Below, one piece after another: positions 11,922 to 59,992 of a stretch of 64,000 nucleotides of DNA. Numbering within the stretch: the stretch's first letter is position 1; each line of letters starts with the position of its first letter. The notes beneath the pieces were generated by a model. It had not been told where the DNA came from, searched no databases, and was given only the letters and a program-made list of their open reading frames with translations. The translations under genes and the position numbers were made by a program. The DNA lies in contig RPFO01000164.1 of the NCBI GenBank assembly GCA_009746045.1, forward strand, positions 3,315,874 to 3,379,873, given 5' to 3'. The DNA comes from Mesostigma viride. Taxonomy: Eukaryota > Streptophyta > Mesostigmatophyceae > Mesostigmatales > Mesostigmataceae.

Positions 11922-13825
11922 ATAGGTGTGGCAGCACTGGCCGGGTGGCACGCTGGCTGCTGAGCTCCCTCACCGGCCTTAATTCCACCACCGTCACCTC
12001 CACCTCCACCCTCCTCGCCTCCACCTCCACTGCCGCCTCCACCTCCACCGTCGACATATCAAAGCCCAGCTCCTCGACCTCGACCAGCGCCTCAAGGACA
12101 GCGCCATCGCCATCGCCTGCAAAACACCGCAGGCCTCACCGCCCAGGCGGTGAAGGACATCGCCGCCCAGCCGGAATCTGCTGGCCCGGCCAGCGATGCT
12201 CCGTCCACCCAGACCTAGCTGGGCGGACATGCATGCTGATCATGAAGCACCACATGCACCACCTCCACCGCCTCCACCATCGGGGCACAGCTCAAGCAAC
12301 AAACGCTCGACCTCCGCGAGGAGGCTGACCTCACCCAGCGCAGCCACAATGTCATCGTCAAGCACTTCGACCAGCCGGCCGGCAGGTGAGGACTCAGAGT
12401 CTCTTACCATAGCGTTTAAGCGCGACATTCTTGCCCCCATGCAACTCACTGACGGCATGAGCTAGCTGCGGATCTCGGCTAGTCCACCTTTCCCGCGCGC
12501 GCGGGGTAAGGCTGGCCCGGCTCCCCTGCTCCTCACCTTTGAGTACATGGCGGACATGCTGTTGTTTCTTAATAGGCCGCAAGAAGCTCTCGGGGACTTC
12601 CGACACGTTGGACGACGACTTGACCCTGCCACAGCAACAGCGGCGACGGGAGCTATGGCCGACCTACCTCCAGCTCCGGCAGAGCGCAGGGGGAAAACCG
12701 GTACTGATACTGGAGGGGGGCGGTCCATATCCACGTCGACCAGACGACCACAAGCCCTGGCAGGCGCCCCCTGCCGGCCACCCCAGCATGCAATCCCAGT
12801 CTAGGGAATGTATAACAGTAGTGTAGATTAGTCAGGCTTAGCCTAGCACGTGGCACACGTCTACGCTCATGCGCGCCCATAATGGCCCTCCCCATGGATG
12901 ACTACTGATGCTGTATCGGGACCGCGTCAAGTTGCTGGGCAGCCTCCTCCCCGGCCAGCTGCGAGACGTCGATGTGGACCACCGTATCTCCCTCGCCTGG
13001 CACGCTTTACGCCGATACCGGGCCCTGTGGTGCAAGCCCTTGGGCAAGATAGAGAAACAGGACCCGTTTAAGGTCCTGGTCCTCCCTGTTCTTACGTACG
13101 GGGCCGAGACGTGGACCCTCACCGCCGACCTGGCCCGCAAGCTGGACGTACGGCGCGGTCACCAACATGCTGCGATCCATCTTCCGTGTAGGATACGCTG
13201 CTCATGTTCGCAATGAGGACCTGTCCCTCGGCATGCAATATATCACAAGCACCATTAAGTAGCGGCGCCTGCAGCTAGTAGGGTGCACTTAGCTCGCACC
13301 AACCACTGAGGTAGATACCGGCCTCACGTGGCCCCCCCGCGCGGGACTGCGCCCAGCTCAGCCTGGCCGGCACCTCCTTACGTGGGCCGGGCCCCGCACG
13401 TGATGCTTGACGCCGCAAGGCCCGCACCTTCAAAGAACAGCTCGTAGAGGATATGGGAGGCCTAGGCCTAGCTCCGTGATTTGGAACAAGATGATGGACA
13501 AGGCCAAGTGGGCCCAGGTAGTAGAGGACAACGAACCCTCCCCCGTGGGGAAGCGCCCGCGTGTGCAAACATACGGGAAGCACGCCAGACAGGTCCCCTA
13601 GGGTAGAGAGCTTAGACTAGTTGGTTTTTGACGTTGTAGATCTATAGATGTTGTAGATAGATTAGACCGGTAGGACTGTTTGCATCCATCCATCCATCCA
13701 TCCATCCATCCATCCATCCATCCATCCATCCATCCATCCATCCATTGATCAGCTCCGTGACTCCCCAACGGGAGCATGAGTCTAATTAATTAATTAATTC
13801 ATTCATTGGTTAATTAATTAATGGA
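11922..13825 (+). mobile_element. LINE (non-LTR retrotransposon), degenerate, 5' ORF1-like part and 3' end of ORF2
   Basis: From about 11940 to 12830, broken frames give Ser/Thr-rich then coiled-coil-like segments (QRLKDS, LREEADLTQRSHNVIVKHFD) and an ORF1 C-terminal-like stretch (LTLPQQQRRRELWPTYLQLR). From 12900 to 13600 the end of a reverse transcriptase/ORF2 is readable: LLGSLLPGQL, RISLAWHALRRY, LVLPVLTYGAETWTLT, KARTFKEQLVEDM, and MDKAKWAQVVEDNEPSP. The palm with the catalytic YADD is missing. The 3' side has (CCAT)n at 13684-13746, then a hairpin and an (AATT)n tail at 13752-13825. Stops and frameshifts show that it is dead. Confidence 0.72.
13752..13825 (+). repeat. LINE 3' hairpin (ctccCCAACgggag) plus (AATT)n tail
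   Basis: The sequence gtgactccccaacgggagca folds as stem CTCCC/GGGAG with a small loop and runs into taattaattaatt. The same pair of signals recurs at six other places in the window, three of them directly behind LINE coding remnants. Confidence 0.65.
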
Positions 13826-14029
13826 TTTTGTCGTAAGCATGCATTTAGCCAAGCTCTGCCTATCAGTATAATGGGACTCCGGGCATGGATGATGCATTAA
13901 GAATTTAGCCAAGATCTGCCTATGCAGAGAGTCACTCTCTGCAGAGAAGCCATGCCCTAGCTCTTGTATCGCCATGATGATCTTCCCCCTTACGTCCGCG
14001 CGCCCTACAGGTGCTGGAATACATAGTGG

Positions 14030-14206
14030 CATATGTGCAGGTGCACTTTGTGCACCCAGCTTGAAGGCTTAGTTTACACCCTACCCTTGCAGGAAGTAGC
14101 TGAGATCGAATGTATGCCCCTTCTCAAGCCGTGTATGCCCCTTCTCAGGGATATGTGCCACATGTACCACCTACGGAGATATGTTATAATTTATTTTAAT
14201 TTAATT
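14030..14206 (+). repeat. 5'-truncated retroelement 3' end, related to 26640-26800
   Basis: It shares gtttacaccctacccttgcaggaagtagc, the cccattctcaagg-like block, tgtgccacatgta and ctacggag with 26640-26800. It then ends in an AT tail. Right after it R resumes with ttacatgta, matching ttacgtgta at the left edge of the insertion (about 11914-11922). Confidence 0.6.
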
Positions 14207-14537
14207 TTACATGTAGAGCGATTAGATGACCTAGGCGGTGGGGCCGGAAACAGCTTGCACTTGATCAGGGCATGTGTTTCGAGCCTGACTGGCCGGGAGT
14301 GTCTAGTGGTGAGCACCATTGCTGCACGATCGATCGCTCTCCCACCATTTACGAGGAAATACCCGCAAATGGAAAACCACTGGAAAGGTCTAGGTAGTCA
14401 GTCATTACATTAGCCACGCCATGTTTTCAAACGTCCACGAACTGCACACGCTGCAAAGGCAAAAATCTGGAGGACAGCACTTTCAAACGTGCGGCGGGAA
14501 CCAAAAGCTCGCGTATGCCAGAAAACATCGATATACC

Positions 14538-14713
14538 AAGGAGACAACCAGCGCATAGATATCAAGGAGACAACCAGCGCAGGCCAGAAATCGGGAGAAT
14601 CCGGACCATGGTAGCTCGAGCCTGCCGTTATCTTGTCCGCGTGTTCGAGTCGTTCAGGATGATGAAGATGATTGGTGATGGAAATGTGTATCCTTGTGCA
14701 TTGAAATATGATT
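14538..14713 (+). repeat. R-family repeat, 5' part
   Basis: It begins with two partial starts of the gagacaaccagcgca motif, then continues through atggtagctcgagcctgcc to ccttgtgcattgaaat. It directly follows the end of the interrupted R copy, so two R units stand head to tail. Confidence 0.75.
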
Positions 14714-15329
14714 GATATACTTGCAAACATGCATGAAAGAATGATGTGAGACAATCTAGTGCAAGCTAGGGCGGGAGACCCGTGCAATTGACCCGATTGC
14801 ACGATACTATTGAAACTGCGTGTTCATGTTAGGCCGGCCGCCAGCCGGCCAGCCGGCCTAGCATGCACCATGCATGCATGCACTGATGCAGAGAAAGTCC
14901 CCGATGCATGTGGCCGGCGCCCGCTTGTGCAGGGGCAGTGAGAGGAGCCTGGGCGCCGGCGGCCTAGGCTCCCTCATTGTGTATATGCAGTATAGGGGTA
15001 CGTCAGGAGTTTCCTTTGTAACGGCCATGTGATGCAGTCTACCTGCTTTTAATTATGTAATTCATTCACGATTTCAAAAGAATGGGCAGCCCCCGCCCTA
15101 GCACTGTCAGGCTCATGAGAACTCCGAAACAAGTGCGCTTAGCAATTTCGCCCTGATACCGCCTGAACTCACCCGAGTGCTGCCACTGGTATGACATCGC
15201 ACCCATGCCCCTTCCCAACTAAAGCCAGAATACTGCGATTTCGGTTACTAAGAAAATTATGGCTTGAGCATGACCAGGCTTTTTTAGCCAGAAAGACACA
15301 CTTGTGTGGCCAGCGATGTCAATACAGCC

Positions 15330-24018
<8,689 letters not shown>

Positions 24019-25425
24019 CTGCAGGTATCATGTTGGATATAGGCAGGCATGCACCAAGCCGGCGAAAACGATATACGCACTGTCATTGACTACCTGGCCG
24101 TAACGGGATTATGACAAAAGCAGCGTTTGCACACCGGCAACTTAATAAAATCTACTTCCAGCACGAGAAGCCCTTCCAATCACCACTTGTTGCCCACAGC
24201 TCCTACCATTGTGTTTTGCAAATTGTCCCCCGGATAAATGCTGGTAGTTATCTTTTAATCGTTCCTAGTAATCTATTTTTGACCTCTAAGAAAAGTCGGG
24301 CACCGCTGATTTTACAGATATCGCTCGACTTGATTGTCTGCGCCATCAGTGGGCGACAGCCCACTCCATTCCCAAAAAGCTATTCATAAAAGAAGCCTGA
24401 ATCAGGTCAACGATCCCATGCAACCTCGGTGTATTCTACCTAAAGGCTCAAAGTAGTCTATCAATGGCGGTCTCTATCCTCCCTTATTTTCTTTCAGTTC
24501 GCGCATGTACATACTAAGGCTGACACACTGTAAGAGCTTCACCGTGCAACATCAAGAGCTAAAAAAAGACAGACCTCGCCTGGACCTCGAATGTGGAAAG
24601 GGGAAACGCAAGCATGAACCCCGCGATAGCGGTATCTTACCTTACAGTCGGTAACTGGTAGGACGGGATAATTACATACCTATGATACAGTACCAGTAAA
24701 GTAGTTAAGTACCAAGCCTCACAAATAGCAGGTTAAGGTTACTATTCGCTATTAGGCGATTGTATGTAAGACGTAGGCCATTATACCATGGGACACGGGT
24801 ATAGGCCTATAGGGGACGCCGGACTTGTTTGGACTGGGTGGCTGGGTGCACCGTGCAAATAACGCGGCTCAACAGGGCTCGATCTGGTTTTGGTAATTGG
24901 TGGCCGGCGGGGTTGGGAGCCTGTCGCGACGCATGCAAGTACCAATAATTGCAGGCCGCCAGGACCAGAGGCTGGGCGAGTGGGCTCCCTTGTTTCCTGC
25001 GCGGCCTTTTCAGTACCCGTTGAATCTTCAGACCAAGGCCGTTGTTGAGACCGGAAAAATCCTTGCTTTCTGGAGTAGCAGAAGTCACGCACTATAGATT
25101 CACAGTAGGAGCGTAGTGTGGTGGAATCCTACGAATCTGGCGCCAAATGTGGCACCATGCCTGCACCATGCCACTGTCAGCTGCGTGCGGAGCAGAGCCA
25201 AGAGACGCCCCCTCGAACATGCTTGCGGATGACGAGGGCAAGTAAGATGCACCACGTAAGTAAGATGCACCACGAATTCAACCGTCGACACCTGCACAAA
25301 GCCATCGCCGCTGCAGGAGTTTCAACTGCAGCAAAAAGGCACTGCAGCGCCGCGCAGATTGTACCTGGCTTTCTCGTGAGCAGGAGAATCGGCCGGCGTT
25401 GCACAGCGTCGCCATAACTGTTGCA
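24019..25425. promoter_or_regulatory. Intergenic region between head-to-head NDPK7(-) and OAT(+)
   Basis: It should hold the NDPK7 initiator exon and 5' region and the OAT promoter. I see no clear TATA box, no repeat array and no convincing ORF. A bidirectional promoter is possible from the layout only. Confidence 0.4.
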
Positions 25426-36742
<11,317 letters not shown>

Positions 36743-36850
36743 ACCGGGGCCATCCTCCTATCATGATGATTGCCCAGAAGAAAATGTCTCTGTTTTCATC
36801 AAGGGTGTTCAAATCCGCACAAATTTGGTGCCCAACTATGATTACTTGGC

Positions 36851-36856
36851 AATAAA
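36851..36856 (+). promoter_or_regulatory. Likely OAT polyadenylation signal AATAAA
   Basis: It is an exact AATAAA about 110 bp after the OAT stop codon, followed by tgttgtctg. The role is inferred from position. Confidence 0.5.
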
Positions 36857-36883
36857 GTGTTGTCTGACTTAGCCACGCGCTCC

Positions 36884-36906
36884 CGTTGGGGAGTCACGGA
36901 GTACAA
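36884..36906 (-). repeat. LINE-type 3' hairpin motif, reverse orientation
   Basis: The sequence gctcccgttggggagtcacggag is the reverse complement of the motif at 13752. No tetranucleotide tail is seen beside it. Confidence 0.5.
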
Positions 36907-36937
36907 AACTACATATAATGCTTTCCACCCTGGCTGC

Positions 36938-37225
36938 AAGTAAGTACTTGCGTGTCATGCGCATGGGCATGCCACTGAGTACTATATGCTAACCTCATTA
37001 GAAAAATAATTACACGAAAGTTACAAATATCGATCTGCATCATGCCCCACCACAGCAAGAAGGGGGCACCATACACAGCAAGTACTAGGCGTGTCACATG
37101 CGCCGCATGGGCATGCATGCGCCACTGAGACGTACTTGACTATGCTAATATCTCATTAGAAAAATAATGACACGAGAGAACGTTACCAATATCGTCTGCA
37201 TCATGCCCCAACCATGCATATAGAC
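36938..37225 (+). repeat. Tandem pair of a ~140-bp dispersed repeat
   Basis: The segment caagtactt..gcgtgtcatgcgc..ctcattagaaaaataat..ctgcatcatgcccca occurs twice here. Its first part occurs a third time at 40448-40515, directly after the (GTAA)n array. Confidence 0.7.
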
Positions 37226-37239
37226 ACTGTATAGAGGCC

Positions 37240-38405
37240 GGGATATGATCCCCAGCGAGCCCGGCTTGGACATCCTTAACGACAGCGAATATGCCGCCGG
37301 CGGTACGTGGCCCTGGCTACCGCCTGTCTGACCTGATCGATTTATGCATGTGGATGATACCACCCTCATCGGGCGCCCCGAGCACGTACATTCAGACCTG
37401 GCTGGACTGTCGATCTGGGCTTGGAGGCGCGGGCGGTGGGGTTAATTGTAGATTAGTGTCAAAACTGAGGCGATGGTGATTGGGGCTACCAGTGCATGCC
37501 CCGTCGAAGCCCCGGCTGCTAGACGGGACGGAGGTCCCGTTCCGTGATCGCTTTAAACTGCTAGGGAGCATGCTCCCCGACACTGCCGACGATGTACCCG
37601 CATCGGCCTGACCTGGGCTAGGCTTCGTTCGCTCATGCAAAACCTACTGGCACTCGTTCGAAGGACCTGCAGGGTGAGCAAGCGAATGCTCTTCAAGTCC
37701 TGGTCCTCACGCGGTGCTCACCTATGGCGCCGAGGCATGGACGTATGCTCACGGACATGCTGGCCACACGGCTGAACGGCACGGTAATCAGGATGCTCCG
37801 ACAGGCCCTGAACGTCGGGTTCTCCACACATAGGTCTTTAGAGTCTTAATTGGTATCAGGGTATGCCTCGCGTTTCAGACGAGATCAGTTAGGCAGCGTA
37901 GGATAGCATTCGTAGGACATCTTGCTCGCACCAGTCAGGTAGACACCGACCTCGGTCTGCCCGGCCCACAGCATGGCTTGGCCAACCAGGGCGGCATATC
38001 ATGACCTTGCTTGCATGGCCCCAAGGACATTCCTAGAAAGATGGGTAAACCTGCCATGACCTATACCCAGAAGTTGCCGGCCGACCTGGTGGTCCCAGGT
38101 ACGTTTGAACACCGCATTCACTCCATCTCTCTCGCTTGGACTGCTATGCAGAACAAGAAGAGGTGGTAGACGATTGTCCAGGCTCACACGTCGGCCCCTG
38201 TGGACAAGCTAGCTCCCTCCCCCCAGAAGGAAGGGGCGCTTTGCTGAGTAGAGTAGTTAGGGTTTTCTAGAGTAGCGGCTTAGAGTTAGCTTACTTCGGT
38301 TTGGCGGCTTCGCCCCGACCTCCATCCATCCAGCAAGGGAATACACGCTACACAGTGATCTCCCAACGGAGTCATGTTATAATTTAATTTAATTTATAAT
38401 TTAAT
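37240..38405 (+). mobile_element. LINE fragment, degenerate reverse transcriptase end with 3' tail
   Basis: Broken frames in order give HVDDTTLIG (in place of the catalytic YADD, about 37345), KTEAMVIGAT (about 37455), FKLLGSML (about 37550), a YGAEAW-like stretch (about 37720), RQRRIAFVGHLART (about 37890) and NKKRW (about 38150). This is the same order as in other LINE ORF2 ends. A short ccatccatcc follows at 38321, then the hairpin ctcccaacggag (38358) and an (ATTTA)n-like tail. It is the same family as 11922-13825 and is dead. Confidence 0.7.
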
Positions 38406-38689
38406 GATCCCCACCATCTGAGCTGTCCTCGACTGTAATGCAGCAGACGATCGAAGCGGCATAGTGTAGCGGCTATCCTCATGCAGGGCAATAACCTCCA
38501 CAGGTCGATCTGCGGACTGCGACCCTGTCTAGCATGCAATGGGCCGCGCGGGGCGCCCGTGGGGAGAAAACAGGATCATGCCCCTCATATGCATGACGGT
38601 GCTTATATCGCAGACAGCAGCCCATTTAGAACTCCTTGTCTATCAATTATCATGCGGGCGCGCGGAGTACAGCTTATAGACTTCCCAGA

Positions 38690-39345
38690 AGCCCTGCATC
38701 CTCAAGCAGTTGTGTCACGTAGGTCCGGGTACGTCGCGTCGCGTTGGTGCGGGGTGCACGCGCAAGTTTGCCAGTGGGTTGCGACGGGACAAGGGGACCC
38801 TGCCATATGAGTAGGTGTCTACCCGTGGTATAATTGGCCAGCCGTCCGAAGCCCGCCGGCCGGCAGGGCCCACATGCATGGTATTCAACTGGTGTGTGCG
38901 GGCAAGATGGCCGGCAAAGAGGAGGAGGCGCGGTGTCAGATGGTATAGTAGGCATGAAGAGGGATCGAGCTTGCAATAGATCGCCGTCGGCCCGGATGCG
39001 GCGCTCTTGGTAGCGGACGCCAAGGATGTGACGGAGCATTTGAGAGACGGTGCCGTCAATCAAGCTGCTTGCTCAGCGCCTGGTCCAGGGCTCACGCCTC
39101 ACATGCTGAGGATGAAGGGCCTTGAACAGAATGTGCTTGCGCCGCTCACTCAGGTAGTGACATGTCCAAAAACTGTCGATCGAGGTGGCGGAGGGCCACC
39201 CAGGCCTGGCCAATGCGGGTGTTGATATGTCGTCGGCCGTGGAGGGGAGCCAGCTGCCAAGTCCTGAGCATCAGAGATAGAAGCGAGTCGCGCCGGGGGG
39301 ACGGCGCTTCCGTCCAGTAAGAGGGACCGCAATGTAGGACAAGCG
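38690..39345 (-). mobile_element. LINE fragment on minus strand
   Basis: Reading from 39345 downwards: LLDGSAVPPA, HINTRIGQAWVALRHLDRQF, MLRHILGVRYQERRIRADGD, FAGHLARTHQ, and a 3' part homologous to 63780-63950. These are the connection and C-terminal segments of a LINE ORF2. Stops and frameshifts are present. Confidence 0.68.
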
Positions 39346-39425
39346 GCAAACAGGAAATGGCAAACAGTTGTCCAGGTTCATGAGCCTAAACCTGTAGCCA
39401 AGCTAGCCCGCATTGTCGGTAGATC
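39345..39425 (+). mobile_element. LINE ORF2 C-terminal remnant
   Basis: It encodes NRKWQTVVQVHEPKPVAKLA, parallel to the MDKAKWAQVVEDNEPSP end of the LINE at 13500. It abuts the minus-strand fragment. The hairpin and (GTAA)n tail at 39688 onwards fit as its 3' end. Confidence 0.55.
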
Positions 39426-39687
39426 GATTCCCACGGCTCCACCACCCGACCCACCGCACGTGGCCGCCCCGCCCATCAGTCCGTGCATGCGGCCGAATAC
39501 ACATGCAATGCGCTACATGGCCCCCCAAGGGAGGCATGGGCGGCCGGGGCCGCATGGAATGTGTGGTCAGTATGTACATGACCCCCCAACACAGGCATGT
39601 GTGAAAATTTGATTAAGCATCCTTGCAAGCCAGCTGTGCATTTATCAAACAGGGATGAAAGGTAAGTACCAAAAGTTGGTACCCCGT

Positions 39688-43758
<4,071 letters not shown>

Positions 43759-44396
43759 ATGGACACACGCATCATGCTTGAGAACGCGGACTCCCACCAA
43801 TACACCCGTGGCATTGGGAACCCTGGCTCGCGCCCAGCCAACAGGGTAGTAGACTCGGTGGGGAGGGTTGGAAAGGTTGACAAGGAAAGGCTTACTGCGC
43901 AAGGAGCGAAATCGCCACAATGGTCAGCTGGCAGGCGAGCACGAAATGCCCTCTGCCCCGTGCTATTGCCGGTTTTTTTACTCGTGCTAGGGGTGGCTGG
44001 GTGCATGGGCGTGATCTTTGCGGCACGACACGAGGCCGGTCTGAGCGAAGCGGATGCAACCAGGGACAGCCCAGGCGGCTCACTAAGGCAGCACCAGGAG
44101 GAGAACAGCCGATATTTTGACAACGGCAACACCCCTATGTCACTCCAAGTGTGCCCTAACTGGGCGCTCCTTGACTTCTATCATTGGGAGTCAGGCCTGG
44201 CCACCACGAGCTGCACGCGCCAGGCATGCGGGGCGGAGCTGTCGCAACCCCACACGCTGCCGCAGCAGCAACCCCCGCCATTGCCAGATCACGGCCCCCT
44301 TAACGTCAGAGCGGGGCCGGAGCAGCATGATGGCAGGACCACCAACGCAGCAGTATCGGCAGGTGGATCCATGATGCGTGTCAGTGTAGCACAAAG
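43759..44396 (+). CDS. Predicted membrane-anchored N-terminal exon, candidate first exon of NDPK7-like gene
   Basis: The frame starts MDTRIMLENADSHQY. It has one hydrophobic segment at residues 64-89 (ALCPVLLPVFLLVLGVAGCM..) after a basic GRRAR, so an N-inside type II anchor is likely. A Gln/Pro-rich tail follows. No family is recognised. At 44397 the frame meets acaaag|gtaggt, an excellent donor in phase 2, one base before its own stop. Phase 2 is exactly what the NDK exon at 45132 needs, so AG+G gives Arg followed by TLAIVKPD. It may instead be an unrelated 213-codon gene ending at 44400. Confidence 0.45.
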
Positions 44397-44662
44397 GTAG
44401 GTTTGAATAGCTACGTTGTTCTGCTTGTCACGCCAGCATGGGAATGTCAGCACGGAGATGTCAGCAATAATTCAGTTTCATTGTGATGTCATCAACGAAT
44501 CATCATTACAGATTGCGCACAATATCTTAGTCAAAGCTAGCCAATGCTGGCCTCACAATCACGTTATGATGCAGCCTCCAGGCACTGCTGGCAACCTTAA
44601 GCTGCACTCGGGTGAACTCCCCATCGTGCGTGATGCGTCATGTGTGCTGGCAGCCGGCCTCT

Positions 44663-45053
44663 CGCCCTAGTGGCCTCTCACCCTAGTGGCCTCTCACCCT
44701 AGTGGCCTCTCGCCCTAGTGGCCTCTCACCCTAGTGGCCTCTCACCCCAGTGGCCTCTCGCCCCAGTGGCCTCTCACCCTAGTGGCCTCTCACCCTACTG
44801 GCCTCTCACCCTAGTGGCCTCTCGCCCTAGTGGCCTCTCGCCCTAGTGGCCTCTCACCCTAGTGGCCTCTTGCCCTAGTGGCCTCTCGCCCTAGTGGCCT
44901 CTCGCCCTAGTGGCCTCTCACCCTAGTGGCCTCTCGCCCTAGTGGCCTCTCGCCCTAGTGGCCTCTCACCCTAGTGGCCTCTCACCCTAGTGGCCTCTCG
45001 CCCTGGTGGCCTCTCACCCTAGTGGCCTCTCGCCCTAGTGGCCTCTCACCTTA
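44663..45053 (+). repeat. 16-bp minisatellite (cctctcrccctagtgg)n, about 24 copies
   Basis: Units alternate ctcacc and ctcgcc, with rare ccccag and ctggtgg variants. It ends 75 bp before the NDK exon at 45132, in the putative first intron. Confidence 0.95.
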
Positions 45054-45131
45054 AGGGCAACCCGGTTCTCCCCCCCCCCCCTTCTCCCTCCCCCTATCCC
45101 CCCCTTTCCCCCCCCCGCCCCTTTTTTCCAG

Positions 45132-58551
<13,420 letters not shown>

Positions 58552-58742
58552 CACCTCATACTGGCCATACAAATTTATGAGGCTGCGTGGCTAGCTCATG
58601 CTCAATCGTTACTTTGATTTCATTGAGCCCTTTATACAATATGGTGTGGAATAGAACCGCGCTGCATACCCCTGCAGTAGTGCTCGGGCCCAAAACTCGC
58701 TCTATAGCCACACCAATTTAGTACTGACTTTTTGGTAGCCCA

Positions 58743-58975
58743 CCTATCAAGGAGACAACCAGCGCATGCCACAAATCGGGAGAATTCATCCGGACCATGG
58801 TAGCTCGAGCCTGCAGTTATCCTTGTCCGCGTTTTCGAGTCGTTCAGGATGATGAATATGAATGGAGATGGAAAGGTGTAGCCTTGTGCATTGAAATTAT
58901 GGCTGGCTTACATGTGGAGCGACTAGATGACCTAGACGGTGGGGCACGAAACAGCTTGCTTGATCAGGGATACCT
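58743..58975 (+). repeat. R-family repeat, forward copy upstream of the Penelope-like element
   Basis: It runs from caaggagacaaccagcgcat through atggtagctcgagcctgc to gatgacctagacggtgggg and a diverging end. With the reversed copy at 63125-63610 it brackets the element as inverted repeats. Confidence 0.75.
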
Positions 58976-59017
58976 CTGGATATCGAGTAGGGTACACGCT
59001 ATCGCCAAAGTTATATG

Positions 59018-59108
59018 AAATTAAATTATAACATGACTCCGTTGGGAGATCGTGCTAATTAATTAATTAATTAATCTCGTGCTCCCGTTGGGGAGTCACG
59101 GAGCACCG
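59018..59108. repeat. Two LINE-type hairpin motifs with AT tails, both in reverse orientation
   Basis: The string aattaaattataacatgactccgttgggagatc (59018-59053) is the reverse complement of the LINE end at 38353-38390. Then (TAAT)n and gctcccgttggggagtcacg (to 59102) repeat the 13752-type end. Two 3' tails therefore lie in series. Confidence 0.6.
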
Positions 59109-59992
59109 AAGTGCTTTTAATCCCTGTGTACGTGTGCACAACAGGGCAGAGACCCCCTTTCTCCTTCATGCATGCCAGAGGCATGCCACAGCTGCAATCG
59201 ATCGGACACGATAACCGATCCGGCAAAATCTGTGGGTACGGCAATAAGACCCATGCATGTGTTGTCTCCTTGATCGATATCATAACAAGGAGTGCGGGCA
59301 AGTAATCTGAGCATAGCCGGATCATACTCATCGTTCCTGCATTTTCCTCTTCCACGCAGGTTGTGGCTTTTTTGAAAGCCACGAATGTACCCGGGGATGG
59401 GACGCTTCGGCTGCCTCAATGCCTACACATTCAATACGATGTCCCCCTCTCACCTTCCTCCATCATTCCGCTCACATTGCACTACGTGTCTGTGTTTTGT
59501 TCTTTTTCTTGTTCTCGTTTGTTTTGCTGTTCTTGTCCTTTTTCTTTTACTTTTACTGAGGGAGCTAGGCTGGGCTGCGCGCTGTGTGTGCTACTCTCGT
59601 GTTTTTCTGTGGGCACTTGAGAGACTAACCAAGGATCGGGCCCCCCACACGGCAATATCAGCCTTTGCTTTTGTTTACCCTCCCATATCTCTTTACAAAC
59701 GCCAAAAAAACACAAAGGCAGGAGCACGGTGACTCATCTGGAACATGAAGAAGGGAAATCTTTTCGTTACAGGAAAGAGGTGTCAAGTATGACAATTGGA
59801 AGGCCCCCCCACTGGGAATCCACATGTTCCGAGTCCATTCAGCTGTGTTGTTAGCCACATCCTGCCCCGGGGAGATGCATCATGGACCACCGCTATCGCG
59901 TAACGGGTGTTACGCAGTGAATATTGACTTACCTCAATATGCTCCGCTCTGGTTCTGTTTGATGTCTTAGCTCTCAGTGCATCTGAATCATC
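59109..59992. other. 5' flank of the Penelope-like element
   Basis: It is T-rich around 59490-59560. No ORF with family resemblance is seen. It probably contains the element's 5' untranslated region, but no boundary can be set. Confidence 0.45.

Larger units (their letters stand above)
9962..14530 (+). repeat. R-family dispersed repeat, one copy split by two insertions
   Basis: Three blocks, 9962-10009, 11798-11921 and 14207-14530, follow each other in the same order as the uninterrupted copy at 63125-63610 (there reversed). Landmarks are gagacaaccagcgcaggcc, atggtagctcgagcctgcc, ggagcgactagatgacc and gccagaaaacatcg. The gaps are occupied by a palindrome-ended insertion and by a LINE with its tail. 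R is probably the terminal repeat of the Penelope-like element at 59993-63049. Confidence 0.8.
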
